Part shown: piece after piece, positions 1-7,744 of the stretch | Position numbering within the stretch: the stretch's first letter is position 1 | Layout of the letters: each line of letters begins with the position of its first letter | The notes under the pieces: generated by a model | Database searches by the model: none | The model's input: only the letters and a program-made list of their open reading frames with translations | What the model was told of the DNA's origin: nothing | Assembly (NCBI RefSeq): GCF_022919095.1 | Contig: NZ_CP095073.1 | Location: forward strand, 2,852,001 to 2,916,000 | DNA from: Halobacillus salinarum | GTDB lineage: Bacteria > Bacillota > Bacilli > Bacillales > Halobacillaceae | Length of the DNA: 64,000 nucleotides | Reading direction: 5' to 3' | Position numbers and translations under genes: made by a program

Positions 1-862
1 ATCCAAGTAAGCCTATGGTGACAGCAACACCGATGAACCCAAGCTCTTCAGCAATTACTGCCATGATGAAATCCGTGTGTGGTTCAGGGAGGTACCCAAG
101 CTTTTGAACACCCTGCCCTATTCCTTCCCCAAAAATTCCTCCTGTACCAATCGCAACATAGGATTGAATAAGGTGATAACCTTCCGCATCAGGAGCCTGA
201 AATGGCTGATAAGCACCTGAAAACCTTTCCAGCCTCTCAGGAGTAACCATTTGAGTACCACCGATTACTAAAATCCCTAACGTTACTCCGACCAAAAGTA
301 AAATATGCCTCCAGTGGATGCCGGAGCTGATGATAATAAAACTGGCGATAAAACCGATGACAGCAGCTGAACCAATGTCGGGCTGCAAAACGATTAAACC
401 GAGAATAAAACTAGTTAGAATCAGCGGCGGGAGCACGGCACGATTAAAATTTCCAATATATTTTTGTTTTTTAGCATAGACAGCGGCTAAATAAATAATC
501 AGCCCTATCTTGACAAACTCTGCAGGCTGAAATTTCATAAACTTGAGATCGTACCACGAAGTGGCATTATTCACATTTTCACCAAATACAAATAGTCCGG
601 CAAGCAGCACAACCATTAATAAAACGCTTAGTTTTGCAAGTCTCTGCCAATGACGGTAGGGAATAATCGAAGCTCCAAACATTAAGAGTAAGCCTATGGT
701 GAGCCATTGAAGCTGTTTGATTAAAAAAAAGTCGCTGCTCACACCATACCTGATCGGAGCGTAGACCATACTTGCGCTGTAAATCATGACTGTTCCAAAT
801 GCAACCAATGCTAATGGTGCAAATAACAAAGTAAAGTCGAAGGTTTTTAATTTTTTTACCAT
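1..862 (-). CDS. ftsW: Cell division lipid II polymerase FtsW (3' end cut by window edge)
   Basis: A SEDS-family integral membrane protein, of which about 287 N-terminal residues are visible. Members polymerise lipid II into septal peptidoglycan together with a class B PBP. The translation starts MVKKLKTFDFTLLFAPLALV and shows successive hydrophobic segments, the WYDLKFMKFQPAEFVKIGLI region typical of the family, and GEGIGQGVQKLGYLPEPHTD before the cut. FtsW is preferred over RodA or SpoVE because the gene follows ylaN, as in B. subtilis ylaN-ftsW-pycA. An in-frame ATG at 898 with AGGA eight bases upstream is an alternative start; 862 fits usual family N-termini better. The C-terminal third lies outside the window. 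Confidence 0.93.
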   Translation of the reverse strand, partial: MVKKLKTFDFTLLFAPLALVAFGTVMIYSASMVYAPIRYGVSSDFFLIKQLQWLTIGLLLMFGASIIPYRHWQRLAKLSVLLMVVLLAGLFVFGENVNNATSWYDLKFMKFQPAEFVKIGLIIYLAAVYAKKQKYIGNFNRAVLPPLILTSFILGLIVLQPDIGSAAVIGFIASFIIISSGIHWRHILLLVGVTLGILVIGGTQMVTPERLERFSGAYQPFQAPDAEGYHLIQSYVAIGTGGIFGEGIGQGVQKLGYLPEPHTDFIMAVIAEELGFIGVAVTIGLLG

Positions 863-968
863 TTCCTCATCCCTACTCCTTTTGTTTTCTCTTTGCATTA
901 CAATATTCCTGCTTATCTGACAATTTAATTTCCTGGTACTTCTTAAACACGGCCATAGATAAACAAAA

Positions 969-1007
969 AAACTCAAATCACAACAAAGGTAGTCGTAATT
1001 TGAGTTT
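969..1007 (-). terminator. Rho-independent terminator after ylaN
   Basis: Ten-base arms (AAACTCAAAT / ATTTGAGTTT) around a 19-base loop, followed on the minus strand by a T run. It lies six bases past the ylaN stop and separates ylaN from ftsW. Confidence 0.7.
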
Positions 1008-1012
1008 GTCCA

Positions 1013-1294
1013 TCATGATTTTTGAGCAGCTTCATGTAAGACGTTTAATTGTTTTTCTAAGTTATCAAGGATACGCTTACCTTCTTCATCACTGATTAAA
1101 TTCAAACGAACCGCAAAATGAATCTCTCGTGATAAACCGAACATTTGTGTATCTAAAACTTCCTCATATAAAGGACATTGAGGCATGGTTAAGTTGTCCA
1201 TTTGTACTTTTATAAGCCGCAAAATTTTATCAGCGTCCGCTTTTAGAAGGGCATAGGCTTTTTCCCGATGATCCACAGCCACATCAGACAACAT
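1013..1294 (-). CDS. ylaN: YlaN family protein
   Basis: A small, mostly helical cytosolic protein of 93 residues, matching the usual length of the DUF1507/YlaN family. It is recognised from its sequence ([20 protein letters not shown] near the start) and its position directly upstream of ftsW, as in B. subtilis. Recent work on the B. subtilis and Staphylococcus aureus proteins links YlaN to iron homeostasis through the Fur repressor; that role is family knowledge, not visible here. ATG 1294 is chosen over the adjacent in-frame TTG 1297 because GGAGGGG then lies eight bases upstream. Its own terminator suggests separate transcription from ftsW. Confidence 0.9.
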   Translation of the reverse strand: MLSDVAVDHREKAYALLKADADKILRLIKVQMDNLTMPQCPLYEEVLDTQMFGLSREIHFAVRLNLISDEEGKRILDNLEKQLNVLHEAAQKS

Positions 1295-1378
1295 CAAAAA
1301 TCCCCTCCATTTACAGTCTTTCTTCTTATCATATTATCGCCTCGGACAAAAAATTGCAACATCATAGAGGGGTTTCCA

Positions 1379-2311
1379 CTAAAAAATTGAAAGATCGTAA
1401 CGATTTGATAAAATTTCAAGCAGCTTTAACCCTACAACACTATTTCCTTTTTCATCAAGCGAAGGACCGTATACTCCAATCCCTCCAAACCCATTAACAG
1501 AACCAAGCACTGCCCCGGAAACTCCACTTTTAGCTGGAATGCCAACCTTAATCGCAAACGAACCAGAAGCGTCATACATCCCGCAAGTGACCATAAAAGT
1601 TTTGCAAATTCGAGCCAGATGCCTCGGCAGGATTCTCCTGCCAGTTTCTAAATCCTTCCCTTCATTCGCAAAAATGGCTCCAATCCTTGCTAAATGTTTG
1701 ACATTGACTTCGATCGAGCATTGCTTTGTATAAGCGTCCAGCGTTTCCTCAACGCTTCCTGTCACAACTTTATGCTGTTTCATATAGAAAAGAAGCGCAC
1801 GATTTAAAAAAGCAGTCTCAAATTCCGAAGATGCCACCTCTTTATTGTAAACAATGGAGTGATCTGCAGTCATGTCGTGAATCAAGCTGAGAAGCCTGCC
1901 TACCTTTTCTTCAGGAGTCTCTCCATGAATCATATGAGAAACCACGAGGGCACCAGCATTAATCATAGGGTTTAAAGGTTTGGAAGGACGGTGCTGTTCC
2001 AGCCGGTAGATCGAGTGAAACGGATCGCCGGAGGGTTCCATACCTACACGATTAAATACGTATTCTTCTCCATTATCTAATAAGGCAAGAGCCAGGGCAA
2101 TCACCTTGGAAATGCTCTGAAGAGTAAAGCAAGTATCGGATTGTCCCGCGTGTACAACCTCGCCGTTCATAAAATAGATCGCCACCGCAAGCTCCTCTGG
2201 ATCCTGCCTTCCTAGTACAGGAATGTAATCAGCTACCTTGCCATCCCGCGCAAAAGGCCTTACATTATCCAGCCAACCTTCCAATTCGTTTGCTGTGAGC
2301 TTTCTTTTCAT
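1379..2311 (-). CDS. glsA: Glutaminase A
   Basis: A serine-dependent beta-lactamase-fold glutaminase that hydrolyses L-glutamine to glutamate and ammonia in the cytosol. The S-x-x-K catalytic pair is visible in TLQSISKVIALAL, and INAGALVVSHMI and the C-terminal GSFAIKVGIPAKSGVSG block are typical. At 310 residues it has family length. The start MKRKLTANELEGW is fixed by AGGAGG nine bases upstream; longer in-frame extensions would run into the upstream intergenic region and overlap ylaL. It corresponds to ylaM (glsA2) of B. subtilis and keeps the same neighbours, ylaN and ylaL. It is transcribed divergently from ylaL. Confidence 0.92.
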   Translation of the reverse strand: MKRKLTANELEGWLDNVRPFARDGKVADYIPVLGRQDPEELAVAIYFMNGEVVHAGQSDTCFTLQSISKVIALALALLDNGEEYVFNRVGMEPSGDPFHSIYRLEQHRPSKPLNPMINAGALVVSHMIHGETPEEKVGRLLSLIHDMTADHSIVYNKEVASSEFETAFLNRALLFYMKQHKVVTGSVEETLDAYTKQCSIEVNVKHLARIGAIFANEGKDLETGRRILPRHLARICKTFMVTCGMYDASGSFAIKVGIPAKSGVSGAVLGSVNGFGGIGVYGPSLDEKGNSVVGLKLLEILSNRYDLSIF

Positions 2312-2399
2312 TGTTACAAACCTCCTTTTAATGAAATCGAATTCAATTTTTGCTATAGTTTGAAAGGTAAGATCTTTTACTTCGAAAGGTGGTACCTGC

Positions 2400-2894
2400 A
2401 TGATCGTGCAAATAAAAGGAAATGTGAAATACCCGATCACTCTTGATCCGACCATTTGGATATTTGATGATCGAAAGCGTACTTATGATGAAGTATTTAA
2501 TAAAGCTGAAGCTCAAAAACAGGCCGAAGAAGAAAACGAGTTAAAACGAAAATCATTGCGATTCGACCGTGAAGTTTATCAGCAAAAGCTGAACCCCCCT
2601 GTAAATAAAAGTATTAACAGGTATGAAAAAGAAAGGATATTAAAGGATACTTTTCTTATGCCACTTAAGCCCTTTATTCATACTAGTGAACCTGATTCAA
2701 AAGTAGAAAAAGTTTATCTTGAGACAGACGAAGGACAGCTTGAACTGCAAACGGACGACCTGGCACAGGCACTCCTGCTCTTCTCAAGGGAAGGAAAACC
2801 CATAAAAGAACGAGGTCCCGTTCACCTCTACTTTGAAGACGGTTCAAACAAGCATGATCCCATCAAAGGGATAACTAAAATTATTTTTGAGTAA
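2400..2894 (+). CDS. ylaL: YlaL-like protein of unknown function
   Basis: A soluble protein of 164 residues without signal peptide or membrane segment. The N-terminus (GNVKYPITLDPTIWIFDDRK) and the position next to glsA match B. subtilis YlaL. The middle is charged and probably helical (KAEAQKQAEEENELKRKS). The C-terminal half holds the pattern LYFEDGSNKHDPIKGITKII. No catalytic motif is evident and I do not know its function. AAAGGTGG lies eight bases before the ATG. A hairpin terminator follows the stop directly, so it is monocistronic. The B. subtilis neighbour ylaK (PhoH-like) is missing downstream. Confidence 0.75.
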   Translation: MIVQIKGNVKYPITLDPTIWIFDDRKRTYDEVFNKAEAQKQAEEENELKRKSLRFDREVYQQKLNPPVNKSINRYEKERILKDTFLMPLKPFIHTSEPDSKVEKVYLETDEGQLELQTDDLAQALLLFSREGKPIKERGPVHLYFEDGSNKHDPIKGITKIIFE

Positions 2895-2897
2895 GGG

Positions 2898-2927
2898 AGA
2901 CAGCTGCATAGGCTGTCTTCATTTTTT
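2898..2927 (+). terminator. Terminator after ylaL
   Basis: Perfect seven-base stem AGACAGC / GCTGTCT, followed by TCATTTTTT immediately after the ylaL stop. Confidence 0.75.
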
Positions 2928-3003
2928 GAATTAGAACATTCCTATATCCGTTGAATAAAAACAAAAAAGGTACACACGCTAAAATAAAAAAGTGGTGTTC
3001 CTT

Positions 3004-3585
3004 TTGAAGAAATTAATGATGTTTCTATGCCTGGCTCTAATTCTTGCTGCGTGCCAGCAGCAGGCAGATGAAGAGTCTCTTTTACAGGAAAAACAAGGGA
3101 ATTCGAAAGTTAGGTATGTGACAGATGCTGATCCAAGCAAATTGCCTAAGAAATCAAGGAAACAGCTTGCTCAGCACTTAGCAAAACTAGCTACTGACGT
3201 TCCTGATGTTCACGATGCAACAGCTGTCGTACTTGGAAAATACGTGGCTGTTGGGATTGACGTAGACAAAGATCTGGACCGCTCTCGCGTAGGTGTTATT
3301 AAATACTCCGTAGCCGAAGCGCTCCGTCATGACCCGTACGGAAAGCAAGCAGTAGTCATCGCTGACGCTGACGGTGTTGAACGGTTGAGAGGAATCGGTG
3401 AAAAAATGTCCAAAGGGCAGCCAATCAACGCTCTTACTGATGAACTGAGTCAGATTGTAGCAAGGTACATGCCGGAAGGTCCAATCAATGATCCACAGAA
3501 TACGAACTCAAATAAAGAATCCGTGCCCGGCAAGCAAAAGAAACAGTTAGATAAAGTTGAAAAAAACCAATCCAAAGAGCAATAA
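3004..3585 (+). CDS. YhcN/YlaJ family sporulation-type lipoprotein
   Basis: A 193-residue lipoprotein with signal peptide MKKLMMFLCLALILAACQQQ; the lipobox LAAC gives a lipidated Cys near residue 17. The mature part carries a YhcN/YlaJ-type domain (KLATDVPDVHDATAVVLGKY, VGIDVDKDLDRSRVG, YSVAEALRHDPYGKQAVV). Family members are associated with spores, forespore membranes and germination; that is family knowledge. The C-terminus is Asn/Lys/Gln-rich and low in complexity. TTG 3004 is chosen because it begins a compact signal peptide; an in-frame GTG at 2992 is possible. In B. subtilis ylaJ lies on the other strand relative to ylaI, so orthology to ylaJ itself is uncertain. Confidence 0.8.
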   Translation: MKKLMMFLCLALILAACQQQADEESLLQEKQGNSKVRYVTDADPSKLPKKSRKQLAQHLAKLATDVPDVHDATAVVLGKYVAVGIDVDKDLDRSRVGVIKYSVAEALRHDPYGKQAVVIADADGVERLRGIGEKMSKGQPINALTDELSQIVARYMPEGPINDPQNTNSNKESVPGKQKKQLDKVEKNQSKEQ

Positions 3586-3591
3586 AAAAAA

Positions 3592-3623
3592 AACAGCTAA
3601 ATCCTGATCAGGATTTAGCTGTT
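3592..3623. terminator. Bidirectional terminator, perfect palindrome
   Basis: A 32-base perfect inverted repeat starting AACAGCTAAATCCTGA, with an A run on its left side. It serves the convergent lipoprotein gene and the minus-strand gene, whose stop codon lies inside the palindrome. Confidence 0.8.
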
Positions 3624-3899
3624 ACTTCTTTCTAAGATTTCCCGTTCTTTTTCCGTCAGTTCATTATAGTATTTAACCCCGAATTGGGAGCCCTCTGATA
3701 CCATCTTTGCATTTTCTAAGTCGGACACTTCAGGTTTCCCCGCTTCCTGTATAGGCATGTCATCTTTAGAAGTGAAATTTGCCTGAATGGATTTTGCCTT
3801 ATCCATAGCCATTTTCCGCTTATCCTCATCTTTCATCATATAAGCGATTGTTCCGCCAGCTACTGCACCTACTGCTGTAAAAATCCATCTTTTTCTCAT
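3615..3899 (-). CDS. Small membrane-anchored protein of unknown function
   Basis: A 94-residue protein with one N-terminal hydrophobic, Gly/Ala-rich segment (WIFTAVGAVAGGTIAYMM) followed by a charged cytosolic or extracellular tail (MKDEDKRKMAMDKAKSIQA). The layout resembles YtxH-like proteins, but I do not recognise a specific family. The C-terminal YYNELTEKEREILERS may form a helix. AAAGGGTGAT precedes the ATG. It converges with the YhcN-like gene and shares its terminator. Coding status rests on the ribosome binding site, composition and lack of a competing frame. Confidence 0.65.
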   Translation of the reverse strand: MRKRWIFTAVGAVAGGTIAYMMKDEDKRKMAMDKAKSIQANFTSKDDMPIQEAGKPEVSDLENAKMVSEGSQFGVKYYNELTEKEREILERSNS

Positions 3900-4061
3900 A
3901 TCATCACCCTTTCAATTTCTTCTTCCCTTGTTAAAGTTCCCATAAATGGATAAATTGAAACGTCTGCATACTCAAATTCCCAAGTCGTAATCCTAATGTA
4001 AAATGCGGAAAGCCCTATTGTATGATAGGATAGGTAATATAGTTTATAATGAGGTGATTTG

Positions 4062-4265
4062 ATGCGTGTGAAATGTGTCATTTGTGACAACATTGAAAAT
4101 ATAGACAGCTATTGTTTACAGGCGAAGAGATTAAGAAATCGTAGAATCCACACTTATATGTGCCCTGACTGCCATGAACGAATAGCAGAAAAAACAAAGC
4201 AGCGCCTTGCTACTGGAAAATTTACGTTTAATCGTGAGCGGAAAGCTGAAAAACATTTATTATAA
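4062..4265 (+). CDS. ylaI: YlaI family zinc-ribbon protein
   Basis: A 67-residue protein with two CxxC knuckles (CVICD near residue 5 and CPDCHERI near residue 35), expected to bind one zinc ion. It matches the YlaI/DUF2197 family, whose role is unknown. The Arg/Lys-rich linker and C-terminus (LRNRRIHTYM, RERKAEKH) suggest nucleic-acid contact, which is only an inference. ATG 4062 is preferred over the preceding TTG because AGGTGAT lies at the right distance. It is convergent with ylaH across a strong shared terminator. Confidence 0.85.
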   Translation: MRVKCVICDNIENIDSYCLQAKRLRNRRIHTYMCPDCHERIAEKTKQRLATGKFTFNRERKAEKHLL

Positions 4266-4270
4266 AAAAT

Positions 4271-4302
4271 ACCCCGGCATTCTATTGCCGGGGTTCACTT
4301 TT
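4271..4302. terminator. Shared terminator ylaI/ylaH
   Basis: GC-rich eight-base stem ACCCCGGC / GCCGGGGT between two convergent stops, flanked by A and T runs. Confidence 0.8.
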
Positions 4303-4303
4303 G

Positions 4304-4684
4304 TTAAGTTTCCTTGCTTTCTTGTCTTCCCTGACGTTCTTTATGCAGTCGTATTCTATAGAGCCCAAGAATACAAGCAGCTATAAACAGACTTTCAGGG
4401 AGAGGGAGATTTAATCCTAATACTAGAGTAATGATAAATGTACCTATCACAAGGACAGCATAAACTACAATAGTTTGAAGCAGCGGAAGCTTTCGAGCGA
4501 ATCCTAATTTAAAGGTGATCGCTGTCAGCACGACGGTCGTTAAGTATAGTAAAAGAAAGGATCGAATTAACAATGCAACTTGATGATCGTTGTTTAAATC
4601 CACTTCATTCCCAAGGCCTCTAAAGAAGAAGTCTGCTACCGGCCATAAATCAGTAGGCACCTGGATGGTGGGTAAATCGTTCAT
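4304..4684 (-). CDS. ylaH: YlaH-like membrane protein
   Basis: A 126-residue integral membrane protein with about three transmembrane segments (SFLLLYLTTVVLTAITF, TIVVYAVLVIGTFIITLVL, ESLFIAACILGLYRI). The N-terminus is cytosolic or external and the tail is charged (LHKERQGRQESKET). It matches the YlaH family, of unknown function. AGGAGGCAGGAC precedes the ATG. In B. subtilis typA (ylaG) lies between ylaF and ylaH; here ylaF is reached directly, so typA has been lost from this spot. Confidence 0.82.
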   Translation of the reverse strand: MNDLPTIQVPTDLWPVADFFFRGLGNEVDLNNDHQVALLIRSFLLLYLTTVVLTAITFKLGFARKLPLLQTIVVYAVLVIGTFIITLVLGLNLPLPESLFIAACILGLYRIRLHKERQGRQESKET

Positions 4685-4829
4685 GTCCTGCCTCCTCCAT
4701 TCATTCCTGGGTTTAATGATACTAAATTGTCCAGGAATATGCTACCCTCTCTTCAAGGCTGAAAGAAGCCGTACAGTTTAATTATTTTCACCTATCCCTT
4801 ATAATAGGGGAGGAATAGAGGTGTTCGTA

Positions 4830-5006
4830 ATGAATAAATTTCAATGGGACATGGCAATCTTAGCTCTGTTCGCTATCTTATCCTTCACTTCCGTTGGATT
4901 TGCAATCGGTCAGCACATATTCTGGCTTGCCGGTTCCCTGTTCCTCCTCGGATTTGTTTTCATGGGAGTAGGGTTTAAAAGAAAGCGCAGACGTCAGCAA
5001 ACGTGA
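4830..5006 (+). CDS. ylaF: YlaF-like small membrane protein (DUF5325)
   Basis: A 58-residue protein with two hydrophobic segments (ILALFAILSFTSVGFAIG and WLAGSLFLLGFVFMGVGF) and a strongly basic tail (KRKRRRQQT), which predicts a cytosolic C-terminus. It fits the DUF5325/YlaF family next to ylaH. Function unknown. ATG 4830 is chosen over GTG 4821 because GAGGTG lies seven bases upstream. The gene is followed by a terminator shared with the convergent phosphatase gene. Confidence 0.75.
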   Translation: MNKFQWDMAILALFAILSFTSVGFAIGQHIFWLAGSLFLLGFVFMGVGFKRKRRRQQT

Positions 5007-5040
5007 AACAAGCGGCCAATTTATGGCCGCTTGTTATTTT
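5007..5040. terminator. Shared terminator ylaF/inositol phosphatase gene
   Basis: Eleven-base stem AACAAGCGGCC / GGCCGCTTGTT, followed by ATTTTTT on the plus strand; it overlaps the stop of the convergent gene. Confidence 0.78.
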
Positions 5041-5843
5041 TTAAGGGTGACATATTCAGAAATGATTTCTTCATGAATATTGGCTCGAGAAGCTAACAAA
5101 GTCGTCTTTGTTAACATGTCCAGGTCCTTTCCATCAGCCCTCGCTACCGTCCCCCCAGCTTCTTTAATGAGGATGATTCCTGCAGCAATGTCCCAAGGCA
5201 TTAAACTCATCGTAAGGTATCCGTCAATAATCCCTTCTGCTACATAGGCAAGTTCCAAGGCAGCAGAACCATAAGATCTTGTACTGCGGAGATGTTTAAT
5301 CAGCTTTTGCATCCCTTGATGATCCACATGTGGGTTTTCCGGAAGAAGCCAAGTCGTGTTAAATGCAAGAATGGATTCATGCAGCGGACGTTCCGCATTT
5401 AATTGCGGTAAATCCTTCCCATTCTTTTTAGCTCCCTCTCCTTTTTTGGCAGAGTAAAGGATGTCGTCCATGACATCATAAATAAAACCAATTTCACCCT
5501 CTCCCTCTACATAAATGCCGACAGATATAGCAAAATTACGCTTCTGGTGAACGAAATTCATGGTTCCATCAATAGGGTCAACAATCCATACCGTTCCTGC
5601 TAAATCCTCAATTTCGTCTCCTAATCCTTCTTCTCCAAATAATAAATGGTCGGGATAAGTTTCTTTAATTTTCTCAGCAAAGAACTGTTCCGTATTACGA
5701 TCCATTTCTGTAACTAAATCATTAGGATTTGATTTTGTCTCAATTGATCGAGGATCGTCGATTTTCTCTCTAATCCTCTCACCAGCTTCCAGCATCCACT
5801 CTTGCGCTTGCTCAAATAGTTCCTGTCTCAATTGTTTATCCAT
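5034..5843 (-). CDS. Inositol monophosphatase family protein (SuhB/YktC)
   Basis: A Mg2+-dependent, Li+-sensitive type sugar-phosphate phosphatase of 269 residues. The metal-binding motifs of the superfamily are all present: GEEGLG near residue 70, WIVDPIDGTMNF near 87-98 and WDIAAGIILIKEAGG near 216. Substrates in this family include inositol 1-phosphate and, in some members, NADP or fructose 1,6-bisphosphate; the sequence does not decide between them. It corresponds to B. subtilis yktC and keeps the ykzI and yktB neighbours. AGGAG lies ten bases before the ATG. Confidence 0.88.
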   Translation of the reverse strand: MDKQLRQELFEQAQEWMLEAGERIREKIDDPRSIETKSNPNDLVTEMDRNTEQFFAEKIKETYPDHLLFGEEGLGDEIEDLAGTVWIVDPIDGTMNFVHQKRNFAISVGIYVEGEGEIGFIYDVMDDILYSAKKGEGAKKNGKDLPQLNAERPLHESILAFNTTWLLPENPHVDHQGMQKLIKHLRSTRSYGSAALELAYVAEGIIDGYLTMSLMPWDIAAGIILIKEAGGTVARADGKDLDMLTKTTLLASRANIHEEIISEYVTLKK

Positions 5844-5916
5844 AAATACGGACTCCTTTTTATAAGTTCAAACTTTATCGTATCAAAATGTTTTCATGAT
5901 TGCACTTAATCAAAAC

Positions 5917-5943
5917 AAAAAAAGAGCAACTTAATCGTTGCCC
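5917..5943 (-). terminator. Terminator after the ykzI-like gene
   Basis: Short GCAAC / GTTGC stem with a seven-base T run on the minus strand, just after the ykzI-like stop. Confidence 0.55.
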
Positions 5944-5949
5944 TTAAAT

Positions 5950-6135
5950 TTATGACCATTCAATCAACTGTTTACGAAGTTCCGACAGTCTCTTTTTACT
6001 AGCTTCCATCTGCTCCCTGTCTTCGGCGAGCATTGCATCATGCAATGTAACCAATTCGTAATCAATTTCCATGCGGATTACTGGGAGCTTCTCTTCGGCT
6101 TCACGTTTACGCAGCGCTTCCATGACATGCTTCAT
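5950..6135 (-). CDS. Small YkzI-like protein
   Basis: A 61-residue, highly charged, probably all-helical protein ([20 protein letters not shown] at the start, [17 protein letters not shown] at the end). It sits exactly where B. subtilis has ykzI, between yktC and yktB, and has similar size. That positional match is the main reason for the name. The start is fixed by GGAGGG eight bases before ATG 6135; a longer frame to 6180 lacks a ribosome binding site. Function unknown. It is divergent from yktB. Confidence 0.65.
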   Translation of the reverse strand: MKHVMEALRKREAEEKLPVIRMEIDYELVTLHDAMLAEDREQMEASKKRLSELRKQLIEWS

Positions 6136-6310
6136 TGCCTTTCCCTCCCTCAAAAAATCCTTAATTATATATATGTGCAAAGTCCGGAAGAAGTTTCGAT
6201 TAGATTACTTATATGTAACCCATTTTCATATAAATCAAACCATTGGTACACATTACTTAGAGGACGGTTTATGGTATGATACACTTTCTGTGTACAAAGG
6301 AGTTGATGTT

Positions 6311-6939
6311 ATGACAAAATTCGAAGGCTTTTCCCATAAAGACTTTGAAGTATTTTCAATACCCGGGCTTGAAGAACGCATGAAAGTACTTAAAGAACAG
6401 ATTTCTCCGAAGCTTGAAGCGTTAGGTCTTGAACTTGCCCCCGACCTCTCTGCCTTCACTGGGGACGAAATGTTTGTTCATGTAGCAAGACATGCCCGCC
6501 GGAGCAAAAACCCCCCAATGATACTTGGGCGGCCATCGCTGCGGATAAACGAGGTTACAAAAAGCTCCCTCATTTTCAAATAGGCTTGTGGGAGACTCAC
6601 GTTTTCATCTGGTTTGCTGTGATCTATGAAAATCCAAACAAAGAAGACTATGGCAAGGCTTTACAGCAGCATAAAAAAGAAATACTTGACCATATTCCCA
6701 ATGAATTCGTTTGGTCGCTCGACCATACGAAGCCGGAAACCATCCCCCATCATGATGTGGATGAGGAGCAATTTCAAAAGATGACAGATCGTTTGCAAAA
6801 TGTTAAAAAAGCGGAATTGCTGTGTGGGTTGACGATTGATAAAAACGATGGGCGTCTGAAAAGTCATGACGCCTTTTTAGAAGCATGCAGGAATACTTTT
6901 CAAAAACTCTCAACCTTATATCCGTACGCTAAAAAATAA
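6311..6939 (+). pseudogene. yktB: yktB (DUF1054/UPF0637), broken by a one-base frameshift
   Basis: The N-terminal part reads [20 protein letters not shown] to [13 protein letters not shown] in one frame. The continuation GLWETHVFIWFAVIYENPNK to the end is one frame over. The break falls in the C6 run at 6511-6516. Adding one C gives [19 protein letters not shown] and an uninterrupted 209-residue protein, close to the roughly 212 residues of YktB. The family is soluble and uncharacterised. AAAGGAG lies eight bases upstream of the ATG. Either the gene is a recent pseudogene or the base is missing from the sequence; everything else is intact, which favours a very recent event or an error. Confidence 0.88.
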
Positions 6940-7028
6940 ACTCTTGGCTTGCACTGAATACACCAAATTTACTCATGTGAAATGTCCTTAATCACTGGAC
7001 AAGACGATCATTTCATTCACCATAAAAA

Positions 7029-7058
7029 GGAAGGAAACTAAATGGTTTCCTTCCTTTT
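7029..7058 (+). terminator. Terminator-like hairpin, copy 1
   Basis: Perfect ten-base stem GGAAGGAAAC / GTTTCCTTCC followed by TTTT, 90 bases after yktB. Confidence 0.65.
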
Positions 7059-7421
7059 CAGCTTGTAGAGAAACCCCGTGTTTTTCTACAAATTTTTTTC
7101 TTACCGAAAGGAGCGATAGCCCCTTCCCTTTCCGCGGACGAGCGCCCGATCTTCCTCGCGAAACCCACGTTCGGCGATCTCGGCTCACTCGTTCTTCTTC
7201 AGGAGTGGAAGAGAGCTCGCTCCTTGATATTCATGAAAGACAAAAAAAGACTCTCCTTCACCTAGCTCACCCTAGCTAGATGGAGGGCAACCTTTTATGA
7301 AGGACGTCCATTGGCTTCAGAGTAGTAGGAACGGACTTTTTTTAGGAATAAATGAAAAGTAGTGTAACAAATTAACGCAGTGAAAAATAAGAACTGCCGA
7401 GAAACTTTCTCGACAGTCTGA

Positions 7422-7453
7422 GGAAGGAGACTAAATTGGTTTCCTCCCTTTTT
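7422..7453 (+). terminator. Terminator-like hairpin, copy 2
   Basis: GGAAGGAGACTAAATTGGTT begins a hairpin nearly identical to the one at 7029, with a slightly imperfect stem, followed by TTTTT. It abuts the yktA stop. A second stem-loop (ACTGCCGAGAAA / TTTCTCGACAGT) lies just upstream at 7393-7417. Confidence 0.55.
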
Positions 7454-7454
7454 C

Positions 7455-7730
7455 TTAATTCATCTTAATTTTTTCTTCTTGAGCAGAGCTTCTTGCTTTC
7501 TTTACAGTGTGGTAACAAGAATACCCTGATTCTTTTTCAAATTGGTTACACAGCTTCTTTTCTTCACTCTTAGAGGGCACAATCTGTTTAAAACGCGTAT
7601 AAGCAAGAAGAAGTTCTTCCCGCTTAACCGATTTTTCATAAGCCTGTTCTACGAGCGTATAAAAATTTACTACATCTACAATTTCTTCTTTAGACCAAAA
7701 GGTTTCATCAATAGGATAACGGTAATTCAC
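7455..7730 (-). CDS. yktA: YktA, UPF0223 family protein
   Basis: A 91-residue soluble helical protein. The pattern WSKEEIVDVVNFYTLVEQAY and IVPSKSEEKKLCNQFEKESG is diagnostic of UPF0223. Function unknown. An ATG at 7736 directly abuts GGGAGG (no spacer), so initiation there is unlikely; GTG 7730 lies seven bases from the Shine-Dalgarno sequence and gives MNYRYPIDETFW, in line with relatives. Position between yktB and speA is as in B. subtilis, except for the nitronate monooxygenase-like gene inserted next to it. Confidence 0.87.
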   Translation of the reverse strand: MNYRYPIDETFWSKEEIVDVVNFYTLVEQAYEKSVKREELLLAYTRFKQIVPSKSEEKKLCNQFEKESGYSCYHTVKKARSSAQEEKIKMN

Positions 7731-7744
7731 GGTCATCCTCCCTT

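Larger units (their letters stand above)
6940..7454. other. Gene-free region bounded by two near-identical hairpins
   Basis: 515 bases between yktB and yktA without a credible gene. Two similar terminator-like hairpins lie at 7029 and 7422. Between them, about 7100-7210 is clearly richer in GC than its surroundings, and 7229-7280 resembles the hairpin at 10446. It could be a decayed mobile or repeat element inserted at a terminator; no transposase can be recognised. Confidence 0.45.

Noticed and set aside
3896-4093. 65-codon minus-strand frame between ylaI and the small membrane protein gene
   Set aside because: Overlaps ylaI, lacks a ribosome binding site and has no recognisable family.
6988-7188. 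66-codon minus-strand frame rich in Arg/Lys
   Set aside because: Runs through the hairpin at 7029 and the GC-rich patch; looks like translated repeat DNA.
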